Assembly (NCBI GenBank): GCA_900557195.1
Contig: USRT01000003.1
Span: 37,677 to 101,676, forward strand
Length of the DNA stretch: 64,000 nt
Reading direction: 5' to 3'
DNA from: an uncultured Clostridium sp.
Lineage (GTDB): Bacteria > Bacillota > Clostridia > TANB77 > CAG-508
Shown: piece after piece, positions 18,835 to 27,400 of the stretch
How the letters are laid out: the number at the start of each line of letters is the position of its first letter
How positions within the stretch are numbered: the first letter of the stretch is position 1
Notes under the pieces: generated by a model
The model's database searches: none
The model's input: only the letters and a program-made list of their open reading frames with translations
Told to the model about the DNA's origin: nothing
Position numbers and translations under genes: made by a program

Positions 18835-18996
18835 CCTAGTAATAGTTGATATATGTATAAATTTAAACTAATCTTGAAGCGTGTCAGTGACTACTACTAA
18901 TAAGTTTTATACCACGCAAGTAATTGGAGAAGAAAAGGCTAAATGCGTACCATCGGCAATTAGTTTAAATTTATACATATATCAACTATTACTAGG
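18835..18996 (+). repeat. Long-hairpin element, copy 1 (core in forward orientation)
   Basis: The 36-base arms (CCTAGTAATAGTTGATATAT... and its near-perfect complement) enclose a core of about 90 bases beginning CTTGAAGCGTGTCAGTGACT and containing ATACCACGCA and GCGTACCATC. The same core, in the opposite orientation, is in 49115-49274 with unrelated arms. The flanks GTTACCG on the left and GCTTTTAAATAA on the right are shared by both copies in the same orientation. Confidence 0.75.
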
Positions 18997-19033
18997 CTAG
19001 TGTGTGCTTTTAAATAAGTTGTAAATCCTAAAC

Positions 19034-19074
19034 AACCAAAACCGTACAAGCTTAAATTGTACGGTTTTGGTTAT
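19034..19074. terminator. Terminator of the coat gene pair
   Basis: AACCAAAACCGTACAA pairs perfectly with TTGTACGGTTTTGGTT around a 7-base loop. Confidence 0.8.
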
Positions 19075-19104
19075 AAAATATAATGAGAATTTTAAAGAAT
19101 ATAC

Positions 19105-19353
19105 TTAATTTCCAGACACATATTTTTGCTTTACAGTATTTATTTTTGTCTGTTCAACAGTTTCAGTCTTATACCAACCTTTTTCAGCCATTAAATTATA
19201 AATTTTATTTTGTATATCTAAACTTGTATTTAAAGCATCTTTAAAAGCTGCATGAACTTCAGCTGTTGATGATTCAATTGTTCCATGTAAATATAAATCA
19301 CAAACACCTTTGATGATTAATAATTCTTTTTCCATTAAATCTTTATCTTCCAT
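19105..19353 (-). CDS. Spore coat protein, CotF-like
   Basis: The product is 82 residues. It has 'KGVCDLYLHGTIESS' and 'IQNKIYNLMAEKGWYKTE', the helical signature of the CotF family of spore coat proteins, which may also bind metal through their His/Glu residues. GGAGGAG precedes the ATG at 19353. It is the second gene of a two-gene unit, 8 bases after the first. Its presence argues that the organism makes endospores. Confidence 0.85.
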   Translation of the reverse strand: MEDKDLMEKELLIIKGVCDLYLHGTIESSTAEVHAAFKDALNTSLDIQNKIYNLMAEKGWYKTETVEQTKINTVKQKYVSGN

Positions 19354-19361
19354 AACTCCTC

Positions 19362-19535
19362 CTATAATAAATTTAAAAATTTGTTAAATAATTCTGAATG
19401 TTTTGTTTCTAATTCTTTAATATAATTAGAAAGATTTACATCTGTTAATTGTGAAGAAGTTTTGTTTGAACATATCTTCATAAAATTTTCATGTCCTAAA
19501 GCATCTTCAACATATAAAAGTTCTTTATTAGTCAT
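19362..19535 (-). CDS. Small coat-associated protein
   Basis: The product is 57 residues: 'MTNKELLYVEDALGHENF' then a helical tail. It is the first gene of the coat unit. Such short partners upstream of CotF proteins are common in Clostridia and look like a partial CotF fold. The start at 19535 has AGGTGGTG upstream; the longer frame to 19565 has no ribosome site. Confidence 0.7.
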   Translation of the reverse strand: MTNKELLYVEDALGHENFMKICSNKTSSQLTDVNLSNYIKELETKHSELFNKFLNLL

Positions 19536-19610
19536 AATATCACCACCTAAAAATAATATTTCCAAAAATTGAAAAATATATACATAAGAATAAGGAAGTT
19601 AAAACACCAA

Positions 19611-19676
19611 AAGTAATCATAATAAGTTGACACACATGGAATTATTTTTGCCTTATGTTAAATTTGTGCTAATGTC
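19611..19676 (-). promoter_or_regulatory. Shared 65-bp upstream element, coat copy
   Basis: About three-quarters identical to 21151-21215 and, like it, upstream of a minus-strand gene. Read on the minus strand it contains GACATTAGCAC, TTAACATAA and GTGTGTCAACTTATTATG. It is probably a promoter/operator shared by the coat genes and the peroxiredoxin gene; the sigma factor is not identified. Confidence 0.5.
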
Positions 19677-19914
19677 ATACATAAAGAAGTAAATAAGTAA
19701 CGATAGATAGCATTTAGCAATGTTATATCATTATGAAACTTTTAATATTAGATAAAAAAATATAAAAATTTAGATATTAAAAAGCTTAATAAAGAATATT
19801 CTATTTTAAAAGCTGTTAAAACGAATAAATTTTACTAAAAAATGTTGACACAGCAATTATTCTATTATAGAATGCAAACAACAGTTCTGGGATGAAAATA
19901 TGAGGTGATTAGTA

Positions 19915-20205
19915 TTGAACAATATAGAAAATTTAAAAGATTTAATTATATATCAAAGTCAAAATAATGAAAATATATCTGTTGAAGTTTTATATAATGA
20001 AGAAGACTTTTGGTTAACGCAAAAGTCAATGTCAAAATTATTTAATGTGGCAGAAAATAATATAACATATCATTTACAAAATATATTTAAAACAGGAGAA
20101 TTAGAGCAAGATTCAGTTACTCAAAAAATTAGAGTAACTGCTTTAGATGGGAAAAAATATAACACAAATTTTTACAGTTTAGACACAAGCAAAAAAATAT
20201 CATAG
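19915..20205 (+). pseudogene. RhuM-family N-terminal fragment
   Basis: The 96 residues match the N-terminal part of the RhuM-type protein at 28253 ('DFWLTQKSMSKLFNVAENNITYHLQNIF', split here by position 30-57; 'TALDGKKYNTNFYSLD'). The frame stops just where the full family continues with 'MIISIGYRV'. The start would be TTG at 19915 after GAGGTGA. It is a truncated remnant, although the N-terminal DNA-binding part could still be made. Confidence 0.65.
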
Positions 20206-20224
20206 AAATAAATTATATAAAATA

Positions 20225-20254
20225 TTAAAAAATAGCTATTTTAGCTATTTTTTA
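20225..20254. terminator. Bidirectional hairpin
   Basis: TTAAAAAATAGCTA pairs with TAGCTATTTTTTAA. It lies between the RhuM fragment and the peroxiredoxin gene. Confidence 0.65.
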
Positions 20255-20339
20255 ATACAATTTTTTAAATCTTTAACAGATAATTTCTCATTTTTATATT
20301 GACTTAAATATTACTACAAAAAGTCTACTAAAAATATAT

Positions 20340-21050
20340 CTATTCTTTACTTTTTTCTTCAATTTCTCTATTTTCAGTTATATTGCAACATTCATTAGGA
20401 TTCTGAAAACTTAAATACCAATTCATTCCATTTCTATTTTGACTAATTTGCTCATTTCTTTCTTGCAATTCGCAAAATGTTTTAGGAATAGGGGATATTA
20501 TTGGATTGCAAGGAACCCAGTTTGCAGGAGTGGATGCGTTATTTATATCTGCAACTTGAAGAGCTTGAACAGTTCTTAAAATTTCTGGAATACATCTTCC
20601 AACATTCATTGGATATACTAAAATTGCTCGAACTAATCCCTTATCATCAATAATAAATACATTTCTTACAGTTTCTGTATTACTTATATCATTTGAAATC
20701 ATCCCATATTTTCTGGCAATCTGTCCATTTCTATCAGCTATGATAGGGAAGGGAACGCATATTCCTGTTTTGCAATATATATCATATAGCCATGCTAGGT
20801 GAGATGCGTTACTATCAACACTAAGTCCTATTAAACAAGTATTTAATTTTTCAAAATATGTATTTGACTTTGCAAAAGCAATTATTTCAGTAGTACAAAC
20901 AGGAGTGAAGTCGCCTGGATGTGAGAAGAGAACAATCCATTTACCTCTATAATCATTAAGATTAATATTACCCATAGTGGTTTGAGCTTCGAAGTCTGGA
21001 GCATACATACCAATTTTTATATTTCCGTTCATCATTATTTCATAATCCAT
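20340..21050 (-). CDS. Peroxiredoxin (AhpC/Prx6-type)
   Basis: The 236-residue cytoplasmic thiol peroxidase has the active-site motif 'SHPGDFTPVCTTE' (peroxidatic Cys at about residue 52). Further cysteines occur in 'WVPCNP' and 'NECCN' near the C-terminus and could act as resolving residues. The long C-terminal extension fits Prx6-like enzymes. The start ATG at 21050 has GGAGG 9 bases upstream; the longer frame begins inside that ribosome site. The shared 65-bp element upstream links its control with the spore coat genes. It is monocistronic, with no CGG. Confidence 0.85.
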   Translation of the reverse strand: MDYEIMMNGNIKIGMYAPDFEAQTTMGNINLNDYRGKWIVLFSHPGDFTPVCTTEIIAFAKSNTYFEKLNTCLIGLSVDSNASHLAWLYDIYCKTGICVPFPIIADRNGQIARKYGMISNDISNTETVRNVFIIDDKGLVRAILVYPMNVGRCIPEILRTVQALQVADINNASTPANWVPCNPIISPIPKTFCELQERNEQISQNRNGMNWYLSFQNPNECCNITENREIEEKSKE

Positions 21051-21150
21051 AAAAATAACCTCCAATCATTTTTTATATAATATGTGATTTATTATAATTT
21101 GTTTCCAAAAGATAGGGGATATTTGAAAATAAAATAATAAAAACAAACAG

Positions 21151-21215
21151 GTAACCATAAAGAGTTGACGCGCATGAAAATTATTTTTCGTTTATGTTAA
21201 GTTAGTGCCAATGTC
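21151..21215 (-). promoter_or_regulatory. Shared 65-bp upstream element, peroxiredoxin copy
   Basis: See 19611-19676. The minus strand contains GACATTGGCAC, TTAACATAA and GCGCGTCAACTCTTTATG, and lies about 100 bases upstream of the peroxiredoxin start. Confidence 0.5.
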
Positions 21216-21475
21216 CAAAGATGATTTAATTAAGCCTATAAGCCAGTTTTCAAAATTAAATATATAAAATTAGAAAATGGAAAAATATTTTAATCGAAAC
21301 AAAAAAATATAAACGGAAAATTATGTAATTATTATAAAAAATGGCTTTATTACATTATTTTTAGTAGGATATATAAAAAGTGAAATTTCATTTATAATAA
21401 AAATTGAAGGAAGTCTTTAATCCACATAAAAAAGTAATATATGGACATACTAAACAAATGAAAGAAGGTGATAAA

Positions 21476-21646
21476 ATGGATACAAATCAAAAAATTAATT
21501 GTACAGTGGAAAGCTGTAAATTTAACAATCAAGAGAAACAAAAATGTGAATTAAAACAAATTATAGTAACACCAACAAATAATTGTAATACTAAGAATTG
21601 TGATGAATCTATGTGTGGTAGTTATGAAAATGATAATTTATATTAA
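21476..21646 (+). CDS. DUF1540 small cysteine-rich protein
   Basis: The product is 56 residues with six cysteines in the DUF1540 pattern ('CTVESCKFN...KCELKQIIVTP...CNTKNC'). These small metal-binding-looking proteins are frequent in spore-forming Clostridia; their role is unknown. The start ATG at 21476 has GAAGGTG upstream; the frame is open earlier without a ribosome site. Confidence 0.75.
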   Translation: MDTNQKINCTVESCKFNNQEKQKCELKQIIVTPTNNCNTKNCDESMCGSYENDNLY

Positions 21647-21982
21647 TGTAGGTATGTTATATTAATGATAGATAGGTAAGTTGTTATGTAATGCTTACTA
21701 TACAATAAATATTATTATGATAATCTTTATTGTAGTACAGTAATATATATTCAGAAAGAGAGTATGAAAATTTAAAATATATTATTAATAAAGATAGGAT
21801 AATAAATTCCTATCTTTTATTAATAATCACATTTTAAATTAGATATAAATTTAGTTACCATTGAGATTAAAGTTTTAAGTTATTATATAAATAATATATT
21901 GACTTTATTAATAAATAGCAATAAAATATGCTTAGTTTAATAAAACTAACTATTCAAGGTAAAAGTTAAAGGAGGAAATTTT
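21647..21982. other. Intergenic region before fba
   Basis: A hairpin AAAGATAGGA...TCCTATCTTT (about 21788-21819) could end the DUF1540 transcript. No coding frame was seen. AAAGGAGG precedes fba. Confidence 0.5.
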
Positions 21983-22912
21983 ATGCCATTAGTAACAACT
22001 AAGGAAATGTTTGAAAAATCAATGAAAGAGAAATTTGCTATAGGAGCATTTAATGTAAATAATATGGAAATTATACAAGGAATTGTAGATGCAGCTGCAG
22101 AAGAAAATTCACCTGTAATACTTCAAGCATCACATGGAGCAATAAAATATGCTAGAGTTCCATACTTAAGAAAGATGATAGAAGCAGCATTAGAGGAACA
22201 TGATATTCCGATTGCACTTCATTTAGATCATGGACCAGATTTTGAGACATGTAAAATGTGTATAGATAATGGTTTCACATCTGTTATGATAGATGGTTCT
22301 AAATATGATTTTGAAGAAAATGTAGCTTTAACTAAAAAAGTAGTAGATTATGCACATAGTAAGGGTGTTGTTGTAGAAGCAGAACTTGGAAAATTAGCAG
22401 GAATAGAAGATGATGTTAATGTATCTGAAGCAGACGCTATGTATACAGATCCTGAGCAAGCAAAAGAATTTGTAGAAAGAACAGGATGTGATTCTTTAGC
22501 AATTGCTATAGGAACAAGTCATGGTGCATATAAATTTAAAGGTGAAGCAAAACTAAGATTTGATATATTAGCCAAAATAAAAGAATTAATTCCAAACACT
22601 CCAATAGTATTACATGGTGCATCTACTGTTATACCAGAGTTAGTAGAGACATGTAATAAATATGGTGGAGATATCCCAGGAGCCAAAGGTGTTCCAGATG
22701 AAATGTTACATGAAGCAAGTTTATCAGGTGTATCTAAAATAAATGTGGATACAGATTTAAGACTTGCTATGACTTCAGAAATTAGAAAAGTATTTGCTGA
22801 AGAGCCAAGCGTATTTGATCCTAGAAAATATTTGACACCAGCAAGAGAATCTATAAAAAACACTGTTAAACATAAAATAAAAGATGTATTTGGTTCAAAT
22901 AATAAAATTTAA
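21983..22912 (+). CDS. fba: Class II fructose-1,6-bisphosphate aldolase
   Basis: This 309-residue zinc aldolase of glycolysis cleaves FBP into DHAP and glyceraldehyde-3-phosphate. The zinc and active-site residues are visible in 'ALHLDHGPDFETC', 'GTSHGAYKF' and 'VLHGAST', and 'KINVDTDLR' binds the phosphate. The length is normal for the family. AAAGGAGG precedes the ATG and a hairpin terminator follows. It is unbroken and has no CGG. Confidence 0.95.
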   Translation: MPLVTTKEMFEKSMKEKFAIGAFNVNNMEIIQGIVDAAAEENSPVILQASHGAIKYARVPYLRKMIEAALEEHDIPIALHLDHGPDFETCKMCIDNGFTSVMIDGSKYDFEENVALTKKVVDYAHSKGVVVEAELGKLAGIEDDVNVSEADAMYTDPEQAKEFVERTGCDSLAIAIGTSHGAYKFKGEAKLRFDILAKIKELIPNTPIVLHGASTVIPELVETCNKYGGDIPGAKGVPDEMLHEASLSGVSKINVDTDLRLAMTSEIRKVFAEEPSVFDPRKYLTPARESIKNTVKHKIKDVFGSNNKI

Positions 22913-22938
22913 GTATGAATTAATATTTTAAAAACGAA

Positions 22939-22984
22939 AAACGGACTTTAAATAGAAAGATTTTAATTAAAGTCTGTTTTTTAT
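22939..22984 (+). terminator. fba terminator
   Basis: AAACGGACTTTAA pairs with TTAAAGTCTGTTT, followed by Ts. Confidence 0.75.
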
Positions 22985-23024
22985 TAAAATATTAAATTAT
23001 GATAATTAGAATGGAAGATGATTA

Positions 23025-24029
23025 ATGCTATTAAGTAAAGAAGAATATATAACAAAATTAGCTATAATATGGGGAGCAAGTTTAGATAATATTGATCTTA
23101 TTAAATCAATTCATAGAGAGAGTTTTGAAAACATGTATCAAGAATATTTAAAAATCAATGGAAATACACAAAAAATTACAGGAGTTGTAAATTTAGATGA
23201 GATTAAATATCTTAAATCAAACCAAAGATTTGATTCAAAAGACGCATCTTTTGCAAGTGATTGGCTAATATTACCAGATTTAAAAAGAATACTAATTAAA
23301 AATATATTAACAGATAAATATTCAAGTAAATCAAAATTTTATTGTTTATGTAATAATTTGGTTATTCCTAGAATATGTAAGAGTTTACACTTAGAAAGTG
23401 CTAATTATTTTTTAGCACAAAAAGATGATAAGCAAGGTATATATATTGTAACACCTGATTTTTTAGAAGAAGGAGAAGAATTAAAAACAGGGCAAGACAT
23501 AAGTAGACAGATGCATATATTTGGCTTGTCAAATACTACTGAAGATAATATAGATATTTCTGAAAGATTTGTGAATTTTAATAGTGGTAGAGAAGAAGAA
23601 TGTGAATCAATAAAGCAAGAACTTATAAAACAAACTGTGTTTTGGTATATAATAAAAAATCTAGATCAAAGTAAACGTAATTGGGCAATTAGAAATGGAA
23701 AGAAAGGTATAAGATTTGCACCAAATTATGATTATGATTTTTGTCTAGATGCAGTTGAGGATGGGGCAGAGTATACAAGAGTTAATGATGAAAATATAGA
23801 AAAAATTGTGAATAAATATAAAGAATTGCCATGGTTTAGAAAATGGCTTGAAGAATCTGTACTTAAATTAGATGTACAAGCTTGCTTTTCAGGTGGAAAG
23901 AAATTACTTCCTAGTAAATACGCATCAATGTATGATGAATATACAGAAAATTCAGCTAATATTATGAGGAATAGGATTAATAGAATACAAGAAATATATG
24001 TGGAAGTACCAATCGAACCAGATATATGA
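23025..24029 (+). CDS. HipA-like kinase-fold protein (tentative)
   Basis: The product is 334 residues and is not clearly recognised. 'NLDQSKRNWAIRNGKKGIRFAPNYDYDFCL' (residues about 218-246, quoted in parts: NLDQSKRNWAI, GIRFAPNYDYDF) resembles the 'D.H..N.....G..LAP.YD' catalytic block of HipA-type kinases. The helix-rich C-terminus would also fit. The N-terminal third matches nothing I know. No antitoxin-like gene is adjacent. The gene has native base use and no CGG. Confidence 0.5.
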   Translation: MLLSKEEYITKLAIIWGASLDNIDLIKSIHRESFENMYQEYLKINGNTQKITGVVNLDEIKYLKSNQRFDSKDASFASDWLILPDLKRILIKNILTDKYSSKSKFYCLCNNLVIPRICKSLHLESANYFLAQKDDKQGIYIVTPDFLEEGEELKTGQDISRQMHIFGLSNTTEDNIDISERFVNFNSGREEECESIKQELIKQTVFWYIIKNLDQSKRNWAIRNGKKGIRFAPNYDYDFCLDAVEDGAEYTRVNDENIEKIVNKYKELPWFRKWLEESVLKLDVQACFSGGKKLLPSKYASMYDEYTENSANIMRNRINRIQEIYVEVPIEPDI

Positions 24030-24039
24030 AATTATAAAA

Positions 24040-24064
24040 AAGACCCAAAATTATTTTGGGTCTT
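24040..24064. terminator. Bidirectional terminator
   Basis: AAGACCCAAAA pairs with TTTTGGGTCTT around a 3-base loop, between the HipA-like gene and smpB, which converge. Confidence 0.85.
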
Positions 24065-24076
24065 AAAAGTTTTTAA

Positions 24077-24536
24077 TTATCTAAATAAAGATTGTTTCAT
24101 AGCACTTCTAATCTTCATTTCAGCATCTTTTTTTGCAATGTCTTCACGTTTATCATATAATTTTTTTCCTTTTCCAATACCTAGTTCTAATTTAACTAAA
24201 CTTCCTTTAAAATATAAACAAATAGGAACTAAGGTATAGCCTTTTTGATTAATAAGACCGAATTAGTTTGTTTATTTCTCTTCTATTTAAAAGTAATTTT
24301 CTTTCTCTTAAAGGGTCTTTATTAAAGATATTTCCATGTTCATATGGACTTATATGCATAGAATATACTAAAACTTCACCATCTTTAGTAATAGATGCAT
24401 AACTATCTTTTAAATTTACTTTCCCAGCTCTAATAGATTTTATTTCAGTTCCTGTAAGTACAATACCCGCTTCTAATGTATCTATTATATTATAATTATG
24501 TTTGGCAGTAGGATTTTTTGCAATTAATTTATTCAT
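24077..24536 (-). CDS. smpB: SsrA-binding protein SmpB, one CGG +1 shift
   Basis: This is the trans-translation factor that brings tmRNA to stalled ribosomes. The beta-barrel part ('NYNIIDTLEAGIVLTGTEIK', 'HISPYEHGN') is in the first frame. After CGG (24258-24260, codon 93) the frame changes by +1 and the rest follows (LI-GLINQKGYTLVPICLYF, 'LGIGKGKKLYDKRE', basic C-terminal tail ending 'KQSLFR'). The joined protein has 152 residues, as expected. Unshifted translation would stop three codons later. A gene for ribosome rescue that itself needs a frameshift is notable. A shared terminator lies downstream. Confidence 0.94.
24258..24260 (-). other. CGG +1 recoding site 6 (smpB)
   Basis: On the minus strand the incoming frame reads ATT-CGG-TCT. 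Skipping C gives NKLI-GLINQKGY, conserved in SmpB. Confidence 0.92.
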
Positions 24537-24859
24537 AATATTAAACCTCTTAAAAAAATAATTGTTAATATTATATCATGGAAAGATAAATAATGAAATA
24601 CTAATATTATTTTTTTATAAACATTCTTCTATCACTAGTTATATATTAATAAGTCTGAACAATAAAATATTGTAATTAAAAGTATGTATTAAAATCCAAT
24701 ATATAATATTTTTAATTTTATTTAACTTACAATTTATATTTAGAAATTATTAAAAAATATAAATTGTAGTTTTTACATTATTAGCTAAACAAATTAAAGA
24801 TAGTATATATTGAATTTTTTAGATTTTCTATATTATGCTAAACAAAATGAATAATTTAA
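24537..24859. other. Intergenic region with one long hairpin
   Basis: ACAATTTATATTT (from 24729) pairs with AAATATAAATTGT (to about 24768). It is a likely terminator for the minus-strand gene at 24860-25316. The rest is AT-rich without recognised features. Confidence 0.5.
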
Positions 24860-25316
24860 CTATTCATCATCGTGATTATTATAACTACTTTGTCTTGTAG
24901 AATAATACCAGATTAAAGCAATTATAGCTAAAACAACGATACCTACAACTATCCAAGTCCAAGCATTATTTCCCATATTACCTAAAAAACCACCGAGTGG
25001 CAGCATCCGCAGATGTTCTAGTAGCTGTGTAACTATCATTTGTTCTAGTATTCATATTTCCAGCATTTTTATCTCTATTCATATCTTTATTCATATCATT
25101 TACAGTATTTTCTGTAGCATTTCCTACAGTGTTAATACCTGTTCTAACTGCACCAGTAGCATCTTTTGCAGCATCTTCCACAACATTTTCAGCACCACCA
25201 ACAACATTTCTTACATCATTTGCTGCATTGTTCATTTGATTTGCAAATACAAAAGAAAATGAAAATAGAAAACAAATTGATAATATTAAAGTTAATGATA
25301 TTACTAGTTTTTTCAT
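24860..25316 (-). CDS. Small secreted/membrane-anchored protein, one CGG +1 shift
   Basis: The product is 151 residues when joined. A signal peptide (residues 1-25, ending 'SFVFANQ') leads a helical, Asn/Ala-rich middle ('NVVGGAENVVEDAAKD'). In the first frame the protein would end abruptly after 'AATRWFFR'. Skipping the C of CGG (24993-24995, codon 108) gives AAT-GGFLGNMGNNAW, followed by a membrane span ('WIVVGIVVLAIIALIWYY') and a charged tail 'SSYNNHDDE'. The gained transmembrane segment gives a sensible envelope protein, so this poorly conserved gene also obeys the CGG rule. Function unknown. Confidence 0.75.
24993..24995 (-). other. CGG +1 recoding site 7 (small envelope protein)
   Basis: On the minus strand the incoming frame reads ACT-CGG-TGG. 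Skipping C gives DAAT-GGFLGNM and opens a transmembrane segment and 44 codons to a proper stop. Confidence 0.8.
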
Positions 25317-25397
25317 AATAACCTCCTTATAAATTTACAACTTAAAAAAAATCAAGTTCAATATTAGTATTAATTTAAAAATGCAAAATATACATAA

Positions 25398-25432
25398 AAA
25401 AAAACTCTATTTTGTCAAAAAATAGAGTTTTT
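25398..25432 (-). terminator. Terminator of the 25449-25709 gene
   Basis: AAAAACTCTATTTT pairs with AAAATAGAGTTTTT around a short loop, directly downstream of the minus-strand gene. Confidence 0.75.
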
Positions 25433-25448
25433 AGAAATATATAGAAAA

Positions 25449-25709
25449 TTATCTTAAACGTATTAAAATTGCAATAGCTAAAAAAATAATAACAACACCA
25501 ACTGTAATTAATAAAATATTTAAAATATTTGTAAGTCCAAGACCAGATTCTGGAATGCTATCTAAAGTAGTTACTGTTGTAGTTGATTGTGAACTAGAAG
25601 TTGTACTACTAGTAGTTGTATTTGATGAAGTATTAGTAGCCAAAACGCTATTTATACAAAAACATAATAATATAAAAATTATTAAAATTATTTTAAAAAA
25701 TTTTGACAT
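25449..25709 (-). CDS. Small Ser/Thr-rich surface protein
   Basis: The product is 86 residues: a signal peptide (1-24), a low-complexity Ser/Thr stretch (25-48), 'PESGLG', then a membrane span ('ILLITVGVVIIFLAIAILI') with an 'RLR' end. The layout (signal, S/T linker, span, basic tail) resembles short sortase-like or type-III-anchored surface proteins without a real LPXTG motif. The adjacent gene has the same kind of layout. Function unknown. Confidence 0.6.
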   Translation of the reverse strand: MSKFFKIILIIFILLCFCINSVLATNTSSNTTTSSTTSSSQSTTTVTTLDSIPESGLGLTNILNILLITVGVVIIFLAIAILIRLR

Positions 25710-26006
25710 TTTTTTGCCCTCCTAAATCCATAAACTAATGAATAGTCTTTTATCTATAGTATGTTAATATAATATCATAATAAAATATAAAAAGTCTAGT
25801 AATTTATGAAAAAACATGAAAAAATGTAAAATAAATGTTATTATACTCTTATGAATAACATTTAAATAGATTAGAATATACATAAATAGAAAAATATGTT
25901 AAGATAATCATATCACAAAGTGATAATAAACTATAATATTTTAATAACAATTCTATAATTAATACAAAATATTAATAAAAAATTAAATAGCAGGAGGATT
26001 AATAAA

Positions 26007-26813
26007 TTGAGATTTGCTGTATTTAGTGATATACATGGAAATATTTTTGCATTAGAGAAATGTATGGAATATATCGAGAAAAACAATATAGATGCCATTA
26101 TATGGTGTGGAGATTATATTACAGATATTCCAAAGTCACATGAAGTAATTAATTATATAAAAAAAATAAATGAAAAATATATTAATTATATGATAAGAGG
26201 AAATAGAGAAAATTATATTATAGAATATCATAAATCTAAAAATAAAGATTGGAATATAGATAGTAGAAAAGGTGCTTTATTATGCACATATAATGAATTA
26301 AGTAATGATGATATAGAATTTATTGAAAGTCTTCCAGAAACATATATAATTAATATACCAGAATTACCAAAAATATTTATAAGTCATAAAAGAAATTATA
26401 ATGATGGCAATGATTGTGAATATAAGATATTTGGACATTCACATAAACAATATTTATTTTCACGTGACAATATAAAGTATATAAATCCTGGTTCAATAGG
26501 ATTAGCAACAGGAGGACAAGTAGGAGCAGAATTTACTATTTTAGATATAAATAAAAATCAAATTAAGATTGAAAATTGTTTAATAAAATATAATATTAAT
26601 GAAGTAATAGAACTAATAAAGCAAAGTAAATTAAATTCTATAGCAGTAAAATGGGGGAATGCACTAATAAAATTAATTCAAACAGGAATGGATTATCCAG
26701 ATATGTACATAAAAGAAGTTTTAAAAATTGCAAAAGAACATGGTATAAATGAAGATTTAGATACGATTCCAATAGAGATATGGAATGAAGCAAGAAAGAG
26801 TCTCAATATATAA
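26007..26813 (+). CDS. Metallophosphoesterase (YfcE/calcineurin-like)
   Basis: The product is 268 residues. The metal motifs are D-x-H ('FSDIHGN', residues 6-12), GD ('WCGDYI'), GNRE ('RGNREN'), and 'FGHSHKQY' with 'INPGSIG', the calcineurin-like phosphodiesterase set. The start is TTG with AGGAGG 8 bases upstream. The C-terminal 80 residues are an extra helical part. It leads a group of accessory genes concerned with nucleotides or small phosphates. The substrate is not inferable. Confidence 0.82.
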   Translation: MRFAVFSDIHGNIFALEKCMEYIEKNNIDAIIWCGDYITDIPKSHEVINYIKKINEKYINYMIRGNRENYIIEYHKSKNKDWNIDSRKGALLCTYNELSNDDIEFIESLPETYIINIPELPKIFISHKRNYNDGNDCEYKIFGHSHKQYLFSRDNIKYINPGSIGLATGGQVGAEFTILDINKNQIKIENCLIKYNINEVIELIKQSKLNSIAVKWGNALIKLIQTGMDYPDMYIKEVLKIAKEHGINEDLDTIPIEIWNEARKSLNI

Positions 26814-26897
26814 TATTTTATGAAGGTTATATTTTAGAACAATAAAAAATATAAGGTATTTTTAATAGATATAAGAAAGTTATAGGAGGGAAATACA

Positions 26898-27287
26898 ATG
26901 AGAATATATGTAGCACATTCAAAAAAGATGGATTATATCAATAAAATATATAGGCCATTAAGAAAAGATGAAGAATTAAATAAACATACATTATTATTAC
27001 CACATGAAAATAGTAGCAAAAGCAATAATGATAGAGAATTTTACAAAACAATAGATATATTCATTGCAGAAGTTACTTTTGCAGGAACAGGTTTGGGAAT
27101 AGAATTAGGTTGGGTTTATGATGATAATATTCCAATTTATTGTTTATATAAGAGTGGTAGCAAAATCAGTTCATCTGTAAAATCAATAACTAATAATATT
27201 TTTGAATATAGTAATGAAGAGGAATTTGTAAAATTAGTTAAATCTATTGTAGAGAAATATGATTTAGATAATAGAAATTATAGATAA
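26898..27287 (+). CDS. Nucleoside 2-deoxyribosyltransferase-like protein
   Basis: The product is 129 residues. 'MRIYVAHSKKMDY' at the start, 'DIFIAEVTFAGTGLGIELGWVYDD' (residues 55-78, in parts: FIAEVTFAGTGLGIELGW) and 'IPIYCLYKSGSK' follow the NDT/DNK fold, with the Glu of 'GIELG' in the place of the nucleophile. The family exchanges bases on deoxyribonucleosides or removes them; some members act in defence or signalling. GGAGGG precedes the ATG. A paralogue lies at 33442. Confidence 0.7.
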   Translation: MRIYVAHSKKMDYINKIYRPLRKDEELNKHTLLLPHENSSKSNNDREFYKTIDIFIAEVTFAGTGLGIELGWVYDDNIPIYCLYKSGSKISSSVKSITNNIFEYSNEEEFVKLVKSIVEKYDLDNRNYR

Positions 27288-27400
27288 AAGGAACTAAAGA
27301 AAGTGATTGAAGAAAAAATGAGAGAAATTAAATAATCATTACTTAAGAAGAAGGCTACAAATGTTAGCAAATAAATTAAATTATGTAAAGGAAAGAGAAT

